This document shows positions 18,281-27,939 of a DNA stretch of 64,000 nt, one piece after another. The stretch is from positions 558,001-622,000 of the forward strand of contig NZ_JAKGAR010000003.1 of assembly GCF_021532625.1 (NCBI RefSeq), written 5' to 3'. The DNA comes from Octadecabacter algicola (GTDB taxonomy: Bacteria; Pseudomonadota; Alphaproteobacteria; Rhodobacterales; Rhodobacteraceae). Under the pieces are notes generated by a model. It saw nothing but the letters and a program-made list of their open reading frames with translations. It was not told the DNA's origin and made no database searches. Position 1 is the first letter of the stretch. Every line of letters begins with the position of its first letter. Made by a program: the position numbers and the translations under genes.

Positions 18281-19210
18281 ATGACATCAACACCTACAAT
18301 CAACGTGCCGCGCGGGATTTTCCTGATGGTGTCGGCGATCACGATGTTCACAGTTATGTCTGCCTTTATTAAAGCGGCCGATCGAGTGCCGGCGGGCGAG
18401 ACGATGTTCTTTCGATCCATCATGGCGATGCCGATTATTCTGATCTGGTTACTGGTTAATGGCGGTATCGCACAAGGAATTCGGACACAGTCAATTCGCA
18501 ATCACGCGGTGCGTGGGATTGTTGGTTCTTGTGCGATGGGGCTTGGCTTTGCGGGTTTGAAATACTTGCCATTGCCGGAGGTTACCGCGATCCGTTTTGT
18601 GACGCCGATTGTGATGGTCGTACTGGCGGCTCTGATACTCGGGGAGAAATTCCGGCTGGTTCGCATTGCGGCGGTTTCTCTGGGCTTTGTTGGGGTGGTG
18701 ATTATCGTTGCGCCGAGGCTGAGTGTTGGGCTGGGATCGATAGAAGCGTTGGGCGTAGCGTTGACGCTCGGATCCGCATGCCTCGCGGCATTGGCACAGG
18801 TCTTTGTTAAAGGCATGGCCAATTCAGAAAGCACAACGGCGATCGTGTTCTGGTTTTCCGCAACTTCGACGGTTTTGTCGCTGCTAACAGTGCCGTTTGG
18901 TTGGGTTTGGCCAACTGGAACGGAATTGGTCTTGCTGTGCGGGGCAGGACTTGTCGGGGGCGTTGGACAGATTTTGTTAACAGCGAGCTACCGGCTGGCC
19001 GACGCGGGCGTTCTTGCGCCGTTCACCTATGTTTCAATGCTTTGGTCGGTCGCAATTGGGTACATTTGGTTTGACGAAGTACCAACCGCTGGAATGCTCG
19101 CTGGGGCGGCATTAGTGATCTGTGCCGGGGTGATAATTGTGGTGCGTGAACGTCAGCTCGGGATGAATGCAACGGCCCGTCGCAAGGTGAAGGCGAAGGG
19201 ACTGCAATAG
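18281..19210 (+). CDS. EamA/DMT-family transporter
   Basis: A ten-helix inner-membrane carrier of the drug/metabolite transporter superfamily: two EamA repeats (about residues 8-145 and 155-290), each of about five hydrophobic segments. The repeat signatures are visible in RSIMAMPIILIWLLV, LPLPEVTAIRFVTPIVMVVLAALILGE and ADAGVLAPFTYVSMLWSVAIGYIWFDE. The 309-residue length is standard. The substrate cannot be told from sequence; members export amino acids, purines or other metabolites. It stands alone after queG, with no regulator beside it. Confidence 0.88.
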   Translation: MTSTPTINVPRGIFLMVSAITMFTVMSAFIKAADRVPAGETMFFRSIMAMPIILIWLLVNGGIAQGIRTQSIRNHAVRGIVGSCAMGLGFAGLKYLPLPEVTAIRFVTPIVMVVLAALILGEKFRLVRIAAVSLGFVGVVIIVAPRLSVGLGSIEALGVALTLGSACLAALAQVFVKGMANSESTTAIVFWFSATSTVLSLLTVPFGWVWPTGTELVLLCGAGLVGGVGQILLTASYRLADAGVLAPFTYVSMLWSVAIGYIWFDEVPTAGMLAGAALVICAGVIIVVRERQLGMNATARRKVKAKGLQ

Positions 19211-19275
19211 CGTCTAACGTGATTTTTGCGATGATCCGTGTTAGTATTCGGAACACAGCAAGGAAGGACCTGTCA

Positions 19276-19434
19276 TGACCCGACATATTTCCGACAATCA
19301 GCAAACGTTGGATTCAAGTAAACGTGCTGCCGTTCAAGTTCTGCATCAAAAGCAGGAGTTTAGCAGCGCCGCGCGCCGTAGACTATTTGAACATGTTCGA
19401 GAAACGAGCGGCAGACGCCTCGCCCAATACATAA
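19276..19434 (+). CDS. Possible small protein of 52 residues
   Basis: A short frame starts at an ATG preceded by AAGGAAGGAC about 6 bases upstream and runs 52 codons to TAA. The product is polar and mildly basic (begins MTRHISDNQQTLDSSNVLPF, ends AADASPNT) with no membrane segment or cysteine pair. It sits in the otherwise empty gap between the DMT transporter and the convergent ilvE. The good ribosome-binding site is the main support. I know no family for it, and it could be chance. Confidence 0.4.
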
Positions 19435-19464
19435 AGATTGAGCGAGGTCGTTAAATCTGGGCGC

Positions 19465-20334
19465 TTATGCGCGGACCAGTTTTTCGTAATCGGTGGCGAT
19501 GTCTTTGGCCAATGCGCCGACTTCAAAATTGTAATCACCAATCTGGTTGATTGGGGTCACCTCTGCGGCGGAACCAGTCAGCCATGCCTGTTCGAACCCT
19601 TCGAGTTCTTCGGGCATGATGTGGCGCTCATTCACCTTGATGCCTTTTTCGGTCAACATCTGGATTACGGTTTGACGGGTCAACCCGTTGAGGAAAGCGT
19701 CAGGTGTGGGTGTGTGGACTTCGCCGTCTTTAACGAAGAACAGATTTGCGCCCGTGCATTCAGCAACGTAGCCGCGGTAATCGAACATCAATGCGTCAGA
19801 ACAGCCCTTCGCTTCCGCCGCGTGTTTGGACATGGTCGCGATCATATAAAGACCGGCCGCCTTGGCCTGTGATGGGGCCGTTTCAGGAGACGGGCGCTTC
19901 CATTTCGCGATGTCGAGCTTGGCGCCCTTCATTTTGGCATCACCGTAGTAAGCGCCCCATTCCCAAACGGCCACAGCAAGGTGGACAGGATTTCGAGAGG
20001 CTGCGACACCCATGTCTTCACCAGACCCGCGCCACGCAACAGGGCGGACGTAGGCGTCTGTAAGACCGTTTGCATCAAGTGCGGCGCGTTTGGCGGCTTC
20101 GATTTCATCCACAGAGAACGGGATGTCAAAGTCGATCAGATTGGCCGAACGTTTTAGGCGTTCGGAGTGTTCGCGGGATTTGAAGATCTTACCGGAGTAG
20201 CAGCGCTCGCCTTCAAACACGGAGGAAGCATAATGCATTGCGTGCGTCAGAATGTGGACGTTGGCATCGCGCCATTCGACCAATTTGCCGTCCATCCAGA
20301 TTTTTCCGTCACGATCGTCGTATGCACCAGCCAT
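19465..20334 (-). CDS. ilvE: Branched-chain amino acid aminotransferase
   Basis: A fold-type IV PLP enzyme that transaminates the keto acids of leucine, isoleucine and valine with glutamate. The PLP lysine is Lys158 in APSQAKAAGLY. Other family elements are THAMHYASSVFEGERCY, YVRPVAWRGSGEDMG, GYVAECTGANLFFVKDG, LNGLTRQTVIQM and LTGSAAEVTPI. At 289 residues it is of normal length. It is divergent from the petP-like gene, with about 150 bases between the starts. Confidence 0.95.
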   Translation of the reverse strand: MAGAYDDRDGKIWMDGKLVEWRDANVHILTHAMHYASSVFEGERCYSGKIFKSREHSERLKRSANLIDFDIPFSVDEIEAAKRAALDANGLTDAYVRPVAWRGSGEDMGVAASRNPVHLAVAVWEWGAYYGDAKMKGAKLDIAKWKRPSPETAPSQAKAAGLYMIATMSKHAAEAKGCSDALMFDYRGYVAECTGANLFFVKDGEVHTPTPDAFLNGLTRQTVIQMLTEKGIKVNERHIMPEELEGFEQAWLTGSAAEVTPINQIGDYNFEVGALAKDIATDYEKLVRA

Positions 20335-20481
20335 GATGGCCTCCTATTGTCTTTGCATTTATTTCGCGATTAGGTCCGGTGTGGACATTTTGTTGCGCGA
20401 AACCTGCGATTCGATACCGATGCTGGCTTGGAATGTCAACAAAGCTGACGTATTATGACGGCGAATGTGAAGGAGGGTACG

Positions 20482-20985
20482 ATGGAGGGGAGCGGACGAG
20501 AGAGCGGCAACGCTTTGTTATTCCTAACGGATGAGCAATTGCGTAAGGGCATCGAGGCGATGTTTTTTGCCTATCGCGGTTTCACGGCTGACCCGGATCG
20601 AATTCTTGCGGACATGGCATATGGGCGTGCTCATCACCGCGCTGTTCATTTTATTCACCGCAGTCCCGGGACCACCGTTAACAATCTGTTGGCGATTCTC
20701 GGTGTTACAAAGCAATCGCTGAACCGTGTGTTGCGTGCATTGGTTGAGGATGGTCTGGTCCGCAGTGAAGTAGGAAAGCGCGACAAGAGAGAACGGCATT
20801 TGCATTTAACCGAAGCGGGAGAGGCTTTGGAGCGGCAATTGTCGGACGCACAACGGGACCGAATGCGTGCGGCTTACCGCGCGGCGGGACCAGAGGCCGT
20901 TACAGGATTTCGGCAAGTGCTTGAGGCTATGATGGATGATGAAATGCGGAAGCGGTATGATGCGCTTAAAGATTTAAAGGGATGA
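20482..20985 (+). CDS. petP: MarR-family regulator, PetP-like
   Basis: A winged-helix DNA-binding protein: the central domain HRAVHFIHRSPGTTVNNLLAILGVTKQS and LNRVLRALVEDGLVRSEVGKRDKRERHLHLTEAG shows the MarR helices and the beta-wing. I start at the ATG preceded by AAGGAGGG; the frame is open nine codons further. The stop overlaps the start of the downstream response regulator (ATGA). This MarR plus OmpR-type pair matches petP-petR, which in Rhodobacter capsulatus lies upstream of petABC. Here petABC is about 21 kb away, so the link to cytochrome bc1 is by resemblance only. Confidence 0.7.
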   Translation: MEGSGRESGNALLFLTDEQLRKGIEAMFFAYRGFTADPDRILADMAYGRAHHRAVHFIHRSPGTTVNNLLAILGVTKQSLNRVLRALVEDGLVRSEVGKRDKRERHLHLTEAGEALERQLSDAQRDRMRAAYRAAGPEAVTGFRQVLEAMMDDEMRKRYDALKDLKG

Positions 20986-21692
20986 TGTTGATGCAAAGTG
21001 ACCAACCGCATTTGTTGATTGTGGACGATGATGAGCGCATTCGTGTGTTGCTACAGAAATTTCTTGTGCGGAATGGGTTCTTGGTGACCGCAGCGCGGGA
21101 TGCTGCGCACGCAAGGCGAATTTTGTCGGGGCTGGATTTCGATATGATCGTGCTCGATGTAATGATGCCGGGCGAAGACGGCGTCTCGCTTTGTGCTGAC
21201 CTGCGCCAAGAACGCGAAACTCCAATCCTCTTGTTGACGGCCAAAGCCGAGACGGGCGACAGGATCGCGGGGCTTGAAGCCGGCGCAGATGATTATCTTG
21301 CCAAACCGTTTGAACCGAAAGAGCTGCTGCTGCGGATCAATTCGATTCTGCGGCGTGTCCCACCTAGTGAGGCTGAGAGTGTTGTTCCGAAGGTGCTGCA
21401 CTTAGGGCCGCTCCGCTATGACATGGAACGTGGTGAGATGTGGCAAGGTGAGGACTTGGTCAGGCTGACAGCAACCGAGGCGCAGTTGATGCGTATTTTC
21501 TCGGCGACACCTGCCGAAGCGATCAGTCGCGAGGAACTCGTTGATCGGCTTGGTCGGTCCGGTGGCCAAGCCCAAGAACGCGCGGTCGATGTTCAGATCA
21601 CGCGGTTGCGTCGAAAACTGGAAGCCGACCCGAAACAACCCCGTTATCTTCAGACGGTGCGTGGTGCCGGTTACATGTTGGCGCCAGACTAG
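20982..21692 (+). CDS. petR: OmpR-type response regulator, PetR-like
   Basis: A receiver domain (about residues 10-120) with the phosphoacceptor aspartate in MIVLDVMMPGEDG, Thr in LLTAKAETGDR and Lys in YLAKPFEPKELLLR is followed by an OmpR/PhoB winged helix (VRLTATEAQLMRIFSATP, RAVDVQITRLRRKLEADP, LQTVRGAGYML). The length is 236. It overlaps the petP-like gene by four bases, and there is no sensor kinase nearby, as with R. capsulatus petR. Several ATGs lie at the start (MMLMQSDQ); the first is used because of the coupling. Confidence 0.72.
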   Translation: MMLMQSDQPHLLIVDDDERIRVLLQKFLVRNGFLVTAARDAAHARRILSGLDFDMIVLDVMMPGEDGVSLCADLRQERETPILLLTAKAETGDRIAGLEAGADDYLAKPFEPKELLLRINSILRRVPPSEAESVVPKVLHLGPLRYDMERGEMWQGEDLVRLTATEAQLMRIFSATPAEAISREELVDRLGRSGGQAQERAVDVQITRLRRKLEADPKQPRYLQTVRGAGYMLAPD

Positions 21693-21728
21693 GCCATTCG
21701 ACCAAATCAACACAGTTAGGAGCGTCTT

Positions 21729-22652
21729 TTGGCGACTGCATTGATCACCCATAAGGCCTGTTATGATCACGTAACACCGCCCGGTCACCCCGAACAGGTG
21801 GCACGTCTTGATGCGGTTTTGGATGCGTTGGATGGGCTGGAGTTGGCTCGCATGCCTGCGCCCTTGGCTGCGGACGACGATTTGTTGCGGTGCCATACCA
21901 AAGCGCACCTAGACGCAATTCGCGATGCGGTCCCGTCTGAGGGCTGGCGCAGTTTGGACGCAGACACTCACATGTCCGTTGGCACTCTGGAGGCGGCCTA
22001 TCGTGCGGCTGGCGGTGTCATCCGGGCTGTTGATCTGGTGATGTCTGGTGGTGCCCAGAATGCTTTTGCGGCCGTTCGTCCCCCCGGACATCACGCTGAA
22101 CAAGAAACGCCAATGGGTTTTTGTTTCTTCGGTTCGGTCGCCACAGCAGCGAAACATGCGGTTGATTTCCATGGCCTAAAGCGTGTCGCAATTGTGGATT
22201 TCGATGTCCATCACGGGAATGGTACGCAGGATTTGGTTGAGGAAGATGCGCGCATTTTGTTCATATCTTCTCATCAGATGCCGCTGTGGCCAGGCACGGG
22301 TGCAGCCCATGAAACGGGTGTCGGCAATGTCGTGAACGTGCCTCTTCCAGAAGGCTGCGGATCAAAGTCGTTTCGATCCACCTATGAGCGTGATGTTTTC
22401 CCCCGTATCGCGGGTTTCAAACCTGAACTTCTGCTGATTTCCGCGGGATTTGATGCACATGCAGATGATCCACTGGCAGGACTGATGTTGGGTGACGATG
22501 ATTTTAGGTGGGTCACTGAAAAACTGTGCGATTTGGCAGATGAACATTGCGATGGTCGTGTGGTGTCTGCGCTTGAGGGCGGTTATGATCTAGATGCGCT
22601 GGGCCGATCTGCTCGCGCACATGTAAAAGTACTAACGGAGCGAGGCGCATGA
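21729..22652 (+). CDS. Histone deacetylase-fold hydrolase
   Basis: A zinc amidohydrolase of the HDAC/acetylpolyamine amidohydrolase fold. The catalytic His pair and metal ligands are visible in RPPGHHAEQETPMGFCFF and VAIVDFDVHHGNGTQD, with the third aspartate in SAGFDAHADDPL and the tyrosine region in LEGGYDLDAL. Bacterial members deacetylate polyamines, acetoin-related compounds or proteins; the substrate here is unknown. Translation starts at a TTG preceded by TAGGAG. It is coupled to xseB by an ATGA overlap, in the order HDAC-xseB-ispA-dxs that is common in Rhodobacterales. Confidence 0.9.
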   Translation: MATALITHKACYDHVTPPGHPEQVARLDAVLDALDGLELARMPAPLAADDDLLRCHTKAHLDAIRDAVPSEGWRSLDADTHMSVGTLEAAYRAAGGVIRAVDLVMSGGAQNAFAAVRPPGHHAEQETPMGFCFFGSVATAAKHAVDFHGLKRVAIVDFDVHHGNGTQDLVEEDARILFISSHQMPLWPGTGAAHETGVGNVVNVPLPEGCGSKSFRSTYERDVFPRIAGFKPELLLISAGFDAHADDPLAGLMLGDDDFRWVTEKLCDLADEHCDGRVVSALEGGYDLDALGRSARAHVKVLTERGA

Positions 22653-22882
22653 GCGACGTAAACGAGATGAGCTTTGAGGATGCCCTGCGCGAGCTTGAGC
22701 AAGTCGTAGGAAAGCTGGAGCGTGGAGAGGTCCCGCTGGACGAGTCGATTTCGCTGTATGAACGCGGAGCTGCCCTTAAGAAACGCTGTGAGACGAAGCT
22801 GAAAGAAGCCGAAGAGAAGGTTGCAAAGCTGACCTTGGATGGCGATGGGAACCCGACGGGCACGGCACCGTTGGATGGCTAA
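22649..22882 (+). CDS. xseB: Exodeoxyribonuclease VII small subunit
   Basis: XseB binds several copies to one XseA to form the ExoVII single-strand DNase. The 77-residue helical-hairpin protein shows the usual pattern SFEDALRELEQVVGKLERGEVPLDESISLYERG and a C-terminal helix (CETKLKEAEEKVAKL). It overlaps the HDAC gene by four bases and ispA by eight. xseA is not in this window. Confidence 0.93.
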   Translation: MSDVNEMSFEDALRELEQVVGKLERGEVPLDESISLYERGAALKKRCETKLKEAEEKVAKLTLDGDGNPTGTAPLDG

Positions 22883-23810
22883 GAAGCTCAAATTTAAGTC
22901 TTTGGATCAATTTGAGATCAAGCCGCTCTTTAGCGTAGGCGAACCCATGCCTTTCCGCGAAGCCTTGGAGCAGACTGCGGAGGCGACCGCAGTTGGTATC
23001 AAGGTTTCCACTGAGGGCTACCGAGGGGACGTCGCTGATGCGATGAGATATGCAGTGGAAGGTGGCAAAGGATTGCGGGCGTTCTTCGTCTATCAATCAG
23101 CGCACCTGCACAAAGTTAACCCGATTTTCGCTCGTATGGCGGCGGAAGCCATTGAATGCCTGCATGCTTATTCTTTGGTGCATGATGACCTGCCCTGCAT
23201 GGATGATGATGATTTGCGGCGGGGCCAACCCACTGTCCATCGGAAGTGGGACGAGGCGACTGCGGTTTTAGCCGGCGACGCCCTACAGGCTCTTGCTTTT
23301 GAGAGGGCAAGCTCTGCGGGTATGACCGACGAAGCGCGGGTCAAAATGGTTTTGACGTTAGCGCAGGCGGCAGGCATTGGCGGGATGGTCGGCGGGCAGG
23401 CTGCCGATATCGCCGCAGAGACGGCCACAGCCCCGTTAACGCTCGATCAGATCATAGCGCTGCAGGCGGGTAAAACAGGTGCATTGATCACTTGGGCCTG
23501 TACGGCAGGTCCTACGATGGCGCAGGACGATCCCTCAGCGTTGCGGACCTATGGTGATAAACTGGGGCTCGCATTCCAGATTGCCGATGACATTCTTGAT
23601 GTTGAGGGCGATGCAGCCACAGTTGGAAAGGCCGTCGGCAAAGATGAAGCCGCTGGAAAAGCTACGTTCGTGTCCCTTTTGGGGTTGGATGGGGCGAAAA
23701 GCCGCGCAGATGAGTTGGTGGAATCGGCCTGCGATGCGCTAAGTGTTTACGGAAAGGCGGCTGATACGTTACGAGACGCCGCGCGGTTTGTTGTAAACCG
23801 CAGCCACTGA
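22875..23810 (+). CDS. ispA: Polyprenyl synthetase IspA (farnesyl/geranyl diphosphate synthase)
   Basis: A trans-prenyltransferase that condenses IPP with allylic diphosphates to make FPP or a longer product. The first Asp-rich motif is DDLPCMDDDDLRRG and the second DDILDVEGD, both complete. The start is MAKKLKFKSLDQFE, which overlaps the xseB stop. At 311 residues it is slightly longer than E. coli IspA because of an N-terminal extension typical of the group. It directly precedes dxs, so the entry and elongation steps of isoprenoid synthesis are cotranscribed. The chain length of the product cannot be told with certainty. Confidence 0.92.
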   Translation: MAKKLKFKSLDQFEIKPLFSVGEPMPFREALEQTAEATAVGIKVSTEGYRGDVADAMRYAVEGGKGLRAFFVYQSAHLHKVNPIFARMAAEAIECLHAYSLVHDDLPCMDDDDLRRGQPTVHRKWDEATAVLAGDALQALAFERASSAGMTDEARVKMVLTLAQAAGIGGMVGGQAADIAAETATAPLTLDQIIALQAGKTGALITWACTAGPTMAQDDPSALRTYGDKLGLAFQIADDILDVEGDAATVGKAVGKDEAAGKATFVSLLGLDGAKSRADELVESACDALSVYGKAADTLRDAARFVVNRSH

Positions 23811-23825
23811 AGAAAGACGCCTGAT

Positions 23826-25733
23826 ATGGCCGAGAGACCCAAAACCCCATTGCTGGATCAAATCGATCTGCCCAGCGACATGCGCGGACTTAGCGATGCG
23901 CAACTGCGCAGCGTTGCAGATGAATTACGCGCTGAGACGATTTCGACGGTTTCCGAAACGGGTGGGCACTTGGGTGCTGGCCTTGGCGTTGTAGAACTGA
24001 CCGTTGCGTTGCATGCCGTGTTCGAAGCGCCAAAAGATAAGATTATCTGGGACGTCAGCCACCAGTGTTATCCGCACAAAATCCTGACAGGCCGTCGGGA
24101 CCGTATTCGCACACTTCGTCAGAAGGATGGGCTGAGCGGTTTCACTAAACGCAGTGAATCCCCATACGATCCGTTCGGGGCCGCGCATTCGTCTACATCG
24201 ATCTCTGCAGCACTCGGTTTCGCAGTCGCACGCGATCTAGGTGGCGAAGGCGGTGATGCGATCGCAGTCATCGGCGATGGGTCTATGTCTGCGGGCATGG
24301 CTTATGAGGCGATGAACAATGCTGGCCATTTGAAGAAACGGCTGATCGTGATTTTGAACGACAATGAAATGTCGATTGCGCCGCCGGTTGGGGCCATGTC
24401 GTCCTACCTGAGCCGACTTTATGCTGGCGATCCGTTTCAGGATTTCAAAGCAGCAGCCAAGGGCGCGGTGTCGTTCCTGCCCGAACCCTTCCAAGAAGGC
24501 GCACGTCGAGCAAAGGAAATGCTGAAAGGCATGACCGTTGGCGGCACATTGTTCGAAGAACTCGGGTTCAGTTACCTTGGCCCGATTGACGGCCACGATA
24601 TGGATCAACTGCTCAGCGTTTTGCGGACGGTAAAGACCCGTGCGACCGGTCCAATCCTGATCCATGCAATTACGAAAAAAGGCAAAGGCTACGCAGAGCA
24701 CCGCGCAGATCGCGGTCATGCCACAGGCAAGTTCGATATTGTGACAGGCGAGCAAGCCAAGGCCGTCAGCAATGCGCCGTCCTATACCTCGGTCTTTGCC
24801 GAGAGCTTGATCAAAGAAGCGGGTAAAGACGAAAAGATCGTTGCGGTGACGGCCGCTATGCCAGACGGCACGGGGCTGGACCGGTTCATGTCGCGTTTCA
24901 CATCGCGCTGTTTTGACGTTGGTATCGCGGAACAGCATGCGGTGACATTTTGTGCAGGCCTTGCGGCCGGCGGGATGAAACCGTTCTGTGCGTTGTATTC
25001 TACGTTCCTGCAACGAGGCTATGATCAGATTGTGCATGATGTGGCGATCCAACGATTGCCTGTTCGTTTTGCGATTGATCGCGCTGGGCTTGTTGGTGCG
25101 GACGGGGCGACCCATGCGGGTTCCTTTGATGTCGCATTCCTTGCCAACCTACCGGGGTTCGTTGTGATGGCGGCTGCGGATGAAGCTGAATTAACGCGCA
25201 TGGTTGCGACAGCTGTTGCCCATGACGAAGGCCCAATTGCGTTCCGTTTCCCCCGTGGCGAAGGCGTTGGGGTCGACATTCCAGATGATGCGTTGCCATT
25301 GGAAATCGGTAAGGGTCGTATGATCCGTGAAGGATCGAAAGTAGCCATCTTGTCCTTTGGGACCCGTCTGCAAGAAGTTGAGAAAGCCTGTGAGGCATTG
25401 GCCGCCAAAGGCATAACACCAACGGTTGCGGATGCACGTTTCGCAAAACCATTGGATCGCGATATGATCCTTGGGCTGGCCGCAGATCACGACGGGCTGA
25501 TCACCGTAGAAGAAGGCGCTGTTGGCGGGTTCGGATCACATGTCGCGCAACTGCTGGCCGAGGAAGGCGTTTTCGATCACGGTTTGAAGTTCCGCAGCAT
25601 GGTTCTGCCTGACACGTTTATCGACCAATCCAGCCCGCGCGACATGTATGACACTGCAGCAATGAACGCAGAACACATTGAAGCCAAAGTGCTGGATGTT
25701 TTGGGCGTGGCCGTAGTTGGTAAGCGCGCTTAG
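23826..25733 (+). CDS. dxs: 1-deoxy-D-xylulose-5-phosphate synthase
   Basis: The thiamine-diphosphate enzyme that joins pyruvate and glyceraldehyde-3-phosphate in the first step of the MEP pathway. ThDP/Mg binding shows in [19 protein letters not shown] and the [18 protein letters not shown] stretch, the transketolase pyrimidine domain in [12 protein letters not shown], and the C-terminal transketolase domain in [14 protein letters not shown]. The length of 635 is standard. It starts 15 bases after ispA. Its stop overlaps the stop of the convergent channel gene by four bases. The upstream thiBPQ-type dependence on ThDP is not linked locally. Confidence 0.96.
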   Translation: MAERPKTPLLDQIDLPSDMRGLSDAQLRSVADELRAETISTVSETGGHLGAGLGVVELTVALHAVFEAPKDKIIWDVSHQCYPHKILTGRRDRIRTLRQKDGLSGFTKRSESPYDPFGAAHSSTSISAALGFAVARDLGGEGGDAIAVIGDGSMSAGMAYEAMNNAGHLKKRLIVILNDNEMSIAPPVGAMSSYLSRLYAGDPFQDFKAAAKGAVSFLPEPFQEGARRAKEMLKGMTVGGTLFEELGFSYLGPIDGHDMDQLLSVLRTVKTRATGPILIHAITKKGKGYAEHRADRGHATGKFDIVTGEQAKAVSNAPSYTSVFAESLIKEAGKDEKIVAVTAAMPDGTGLDRFMSRFTSRCFDVGIAEQHAVTFCAGLAAGGMKPFCALYSTFLQRGYDQIVHDVAIQRLPVRFAIDRAGLVGADGATHAGSFDVAFLANLPGFVVMAAADEAELTRMVATAVAHDEGPIAFRFPRGEGVGVDIPDDALPLEIGKGRMIREGSKVAILSFGTRLQEVEKACEALAAKGITPTVADARFAKPLDRDMILGLAADHDGLITVEEGAVGGFGSHVAQLLAEEGVFDHGLKFRSMVLPDTFIDQSSPRDMYDTAAMNAEHIEAKVLDVLGVAVVGKRA

Positions 25734-26503
25734 TCAGATTTTGGTAGACGTTTTTCGATTGCTTCTAGCCGGACGAGAACTTCGTCGCGGTAGCTGTCGG
25801 TTGCGGCATTTTCTTCGACGTGATGCGCGTCTTGCATCGAGTTCACGATCAGACCAACCAGTAGGTTCACAACAGCGAATGTAGTGACCATGATGAATGG
25901 TACAAAGAACGCCCACGCGTAGGGGTAGACTTCCATTACGGGGCGGACGATCCCCATGGACCAGCTTTCTAGGGTCATGATCTGGAACAGGCTGTAGGCG
26001 GATGCGCCGAGGCTGCCAAACCATTCCGGAAAGGCATCGCCAAAGAGCTTTGTCGCCATAACAGAGCCGATGTAGAAGATTAGTGACATCAACAAAAAGA
26101 CACTGCCCATGCCCGGCAAAGCCGTCAGGAACCCTTCGACAACACGTCGCAAACTTGGGGTGGCCGAGATAACGCGCAGCACACGCAAGATCCGCAACGC
26201 CCGTAAGACGGACAGGGATTGCGCGGCGGGAACAAGGGCAATGCCAACGATGATAAAGTCGAAGATATTCCAGCCAGAGCGGAAGAACTGAAACCGATAG
26301 GCAAAGAGCTTAGCTAAAATTTCTATGATGAAAATCGAGAGGCACAGTCTATCGAGCCAATGGATTAGCGGGCCTGCAACGCCCATCACTGTGTCAGAGG
26401 TTTCCAGTCCGAGGATCACAGCATTGAATATGATGACAGCAATGATCCCGTAGCGCACCGTTGGCGTATCTAGAAATGCTGCTACTTTGTTGCGGATCGT
26501 CAT
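25730..26503 (-). CDS. Bacterial voltage-gated sodium channel (BacNav)
   Basis: A one-domain six-helix channel that would assemble as a tetramer in the inner membrane. The S4 voltage sensor has arginines every third residue ([21 protein letters not shown]), and the selectivity filter TLESWSMG in the S5-S6 loop is identical to that of NavAb. S6 is seen in [22 protein letters not shown], followed by a C-terminal helix that ends in [12 protein letters not shown], as expected for the tetramerising coiled coil. At 257 residues it is of normal size. Marine relatives use such channels in motility and pH or sodium homeostasis. The identity is clear; the physiological role here is not shown. Confidence 0.93.
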   Translation of the reverse strand: MTIRNKVAAFLDTPTVRYGIIAVIIFNAVILGLETSDTVMGVAGPLIHWLDRLCLSIFIIEILAKLFAYRFQFFRSGWNIFDFIIVGIALVPAAQSLSVLRALRILRVLRVISATPSLRRVVEGFLTALPGMGSVFLLMSLIFYIGSVMATKLFGDAFPEWFGSLGASAYSLFQIMTLESWSMGIVRPVMEVYPYAWAFFVPFIMVTTFAVVNLLVGLIVNSMQDAHHVEENAATDSYRDEVLVRLEAIEKRLPKSD

Positions 26504-26563
26504 ATGAGTTCCCTTTTCTGAGCCCGATATGGCGATTGGATGATCTTAGGGCAAGTGCAGGGA

Positions 26564-27421
26564 TCAGTCCTTACGTGTTTCTGCGGCCAAAAGTGATGCA
26601 AGCCCAACGCGGTAATCCGGAAATAACAGCTTCACGCCGAGTTCGTCCTTAATCCGATCGTTTCGAACCTTCTTACTTTCCGCATAAAAGCTGCGGGCCA
26701 TTTGTGTCATCTCGGCGGTCTCGAAGTCCTGAGCAGGCGGGAGCGGGAGGCCCAATAATTCAGCAGCGTGTCCGATGACGTCTTCTGGAGGCGCCGGGTC
26801 ATCATCGCAAAGGTTGTAGATTGCACCGGGGTTTGGTTGCGAAATTGATGCCGCAAGGACTTGCGCAATATCGTCTACATGGATGCGGCTAAACACCTGC
26901 CCCTGTTTTATGATGCGCCGCGCAGTGCCGTTGCGAACTTTCGCAAATGGCCCTCGGCCAGGTCCGTAAATCCCCGCAAGGCGGAAGATATGAAGCGGCA
27001 AGCCCAGTTCTTGCCACGCCTGTTCGGCTTCGACACGCAATTGGCCACGTTTGGTAGATGGGGTGAGAGGTGTCGTTTCGTCTACCCATCCCCCCTCATG
27101 GTCGCCATAGACCCCTGTCGTTGAGAGATATCCAACCCATTCGAACTGTCCCTTGTGCGCAGCGATCTCGTCGCGCAGTTCCTTCAGAACGGGATCGCCC
27201 GCTTCCGACGGGCCAGCAGAGATCAACAAGTGGGTCGCAGCATCCAATGCAGGGATGATGTTTGCCCCCGGCCAGATGCGCGGCTCGACGCCATCTGCCA
27301 TAAGTGTCGCGGCTTTGTCTTCGCTACGCGTCGTGCCGATCACACGCCAATCATCAGGCAGGAGGCGTGTTAAAGCACGGGCTGAGTAGCCGTGCCCAAA
27401 AGAGAGGAGTGTCTTATTCAT
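26564..27421 (-). CDS. YeeZ-like NAD-dependent epimerase/reductase
   Basis: An extended/atypical SDR protein with Rossmann motif FGHGYSARALTRLL, the STTGVYGDHEGGWVDE catalytic-region segment, and IYGPGRGPF. The order and the FGHGYSA start resemble E. coli YeeZ, whose substrate is unknown. I use the internal start MNKTLLSFGHG, as the 14 upstream codons are rich in Pro/Arg and overlap the start region of aroQ. The length is 285 residues. It is divergent from aroQ with about 80 bases between. No sugar-nucleotide genes lie near, so the substrate is open. Confidence 0.8.
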   Translation of the reverse strand: MNKTLLSFGHGYSARALTRLLPDDWRVIGTTRSEDKAATLMADGVEPRIWPGANIIPALDAATHLLISAGPSEAGDPVLKELRDEIAAHKGQFEWVGYLSTTGVYGDHEGGWVDETTPLTPSTKRGQLRVEAEQAWQELGLPLHIFRLAGIYGPGRGPFAKVRNGTARRIIKQGQVFSRIHVDDIAQVLAASISQPNPGAIYNLCDDDPAPPEDVIGHAAELLGLPLPPAQDFETAEMTQMARSFYAESKKVRNDRIKDELGVKLLFPDYRVGLASLLAAETRKD

Positions 27422-27504
27422 GCCCCTTGGTCGCCCAGCCCGCGGCGTTGTGCAAGGTGTCATAGGGGCTTGCCATATCGACCATCCTGTTCAATGGTCC
27501 GAGC

Positions 27505-27939
27505 ATGACAAAAATACTTCTCCTGAATGGCCCGAACCTGAACCTTCTTGGGCAGCGACAGCCGGAAATCTACGGCTCCGAAACGCTTGATGATGTGATC
27601 GCTGATTGCACCGAATTGTGCAAAACGCTTGGGTTCGAGCTCGAGGCCAAACAATCCAACCACGAAGGTCTTTTGGTGGATTGGATTCAGGACGCTCGCG
27701 GGGACTCAGGAGGAATTGTCATAAATCCTGGTGCCCTTAGTCATACATCCGTGGCAATACTTGATGCGCTGAACGCGTTCGAAGGGCCCGTGATGGAGGT
27801 TCACATTTCCAATATTCACCGTCGCGAACGGTTCCGGCACCATTCCTATGTGTCGGGCCGCGCCGAGGGTGTGATTGCCGGATTTGGCACCCAAGGCTAC
27901 GGCTTTGCATTGCAACGTCTTAAGACACTTCTGGCCTAG
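27505..27939 (+). CDS. aroQ: 3-dehydroquinate dehydratase, type II
   Basis: The small dodecameric enzyme that dehydrates 3-dehydroquinate in the shikimate pathway. The flexible lid is seen in [19 protein letters not shown] with the essential arginine and tyrosine, ESNHEG-type binding in [14 protein letters not shown], and the histidine and Ser region in [16 protein letters not shown] and [17 protein letters not shown]. The 144-residue length is exact for the family. Its stop overlaps that of the convergent hydratase gene. aroC is elsewhere in this window at about 37 kb. Confidence 0.96.
   Translation: MTKILLLNGPNLNLLGQRQPEIYGSETLDDVIADCTELCKTLGFELEAKQSNHEGLLVDWIQDARGDSGGIVINPGALSHTSVAILDALNAFEGPVMEVHISNIHRRERFRHHSYVSGRAEGVIAGFGTQGYGFALQRLKTLLA

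Noticed and set aside
23116-25490. Long antisense frames opposite ispA and dxs
   Set aside because: They overlap clear genes and show no domain or ribosome-binding site.
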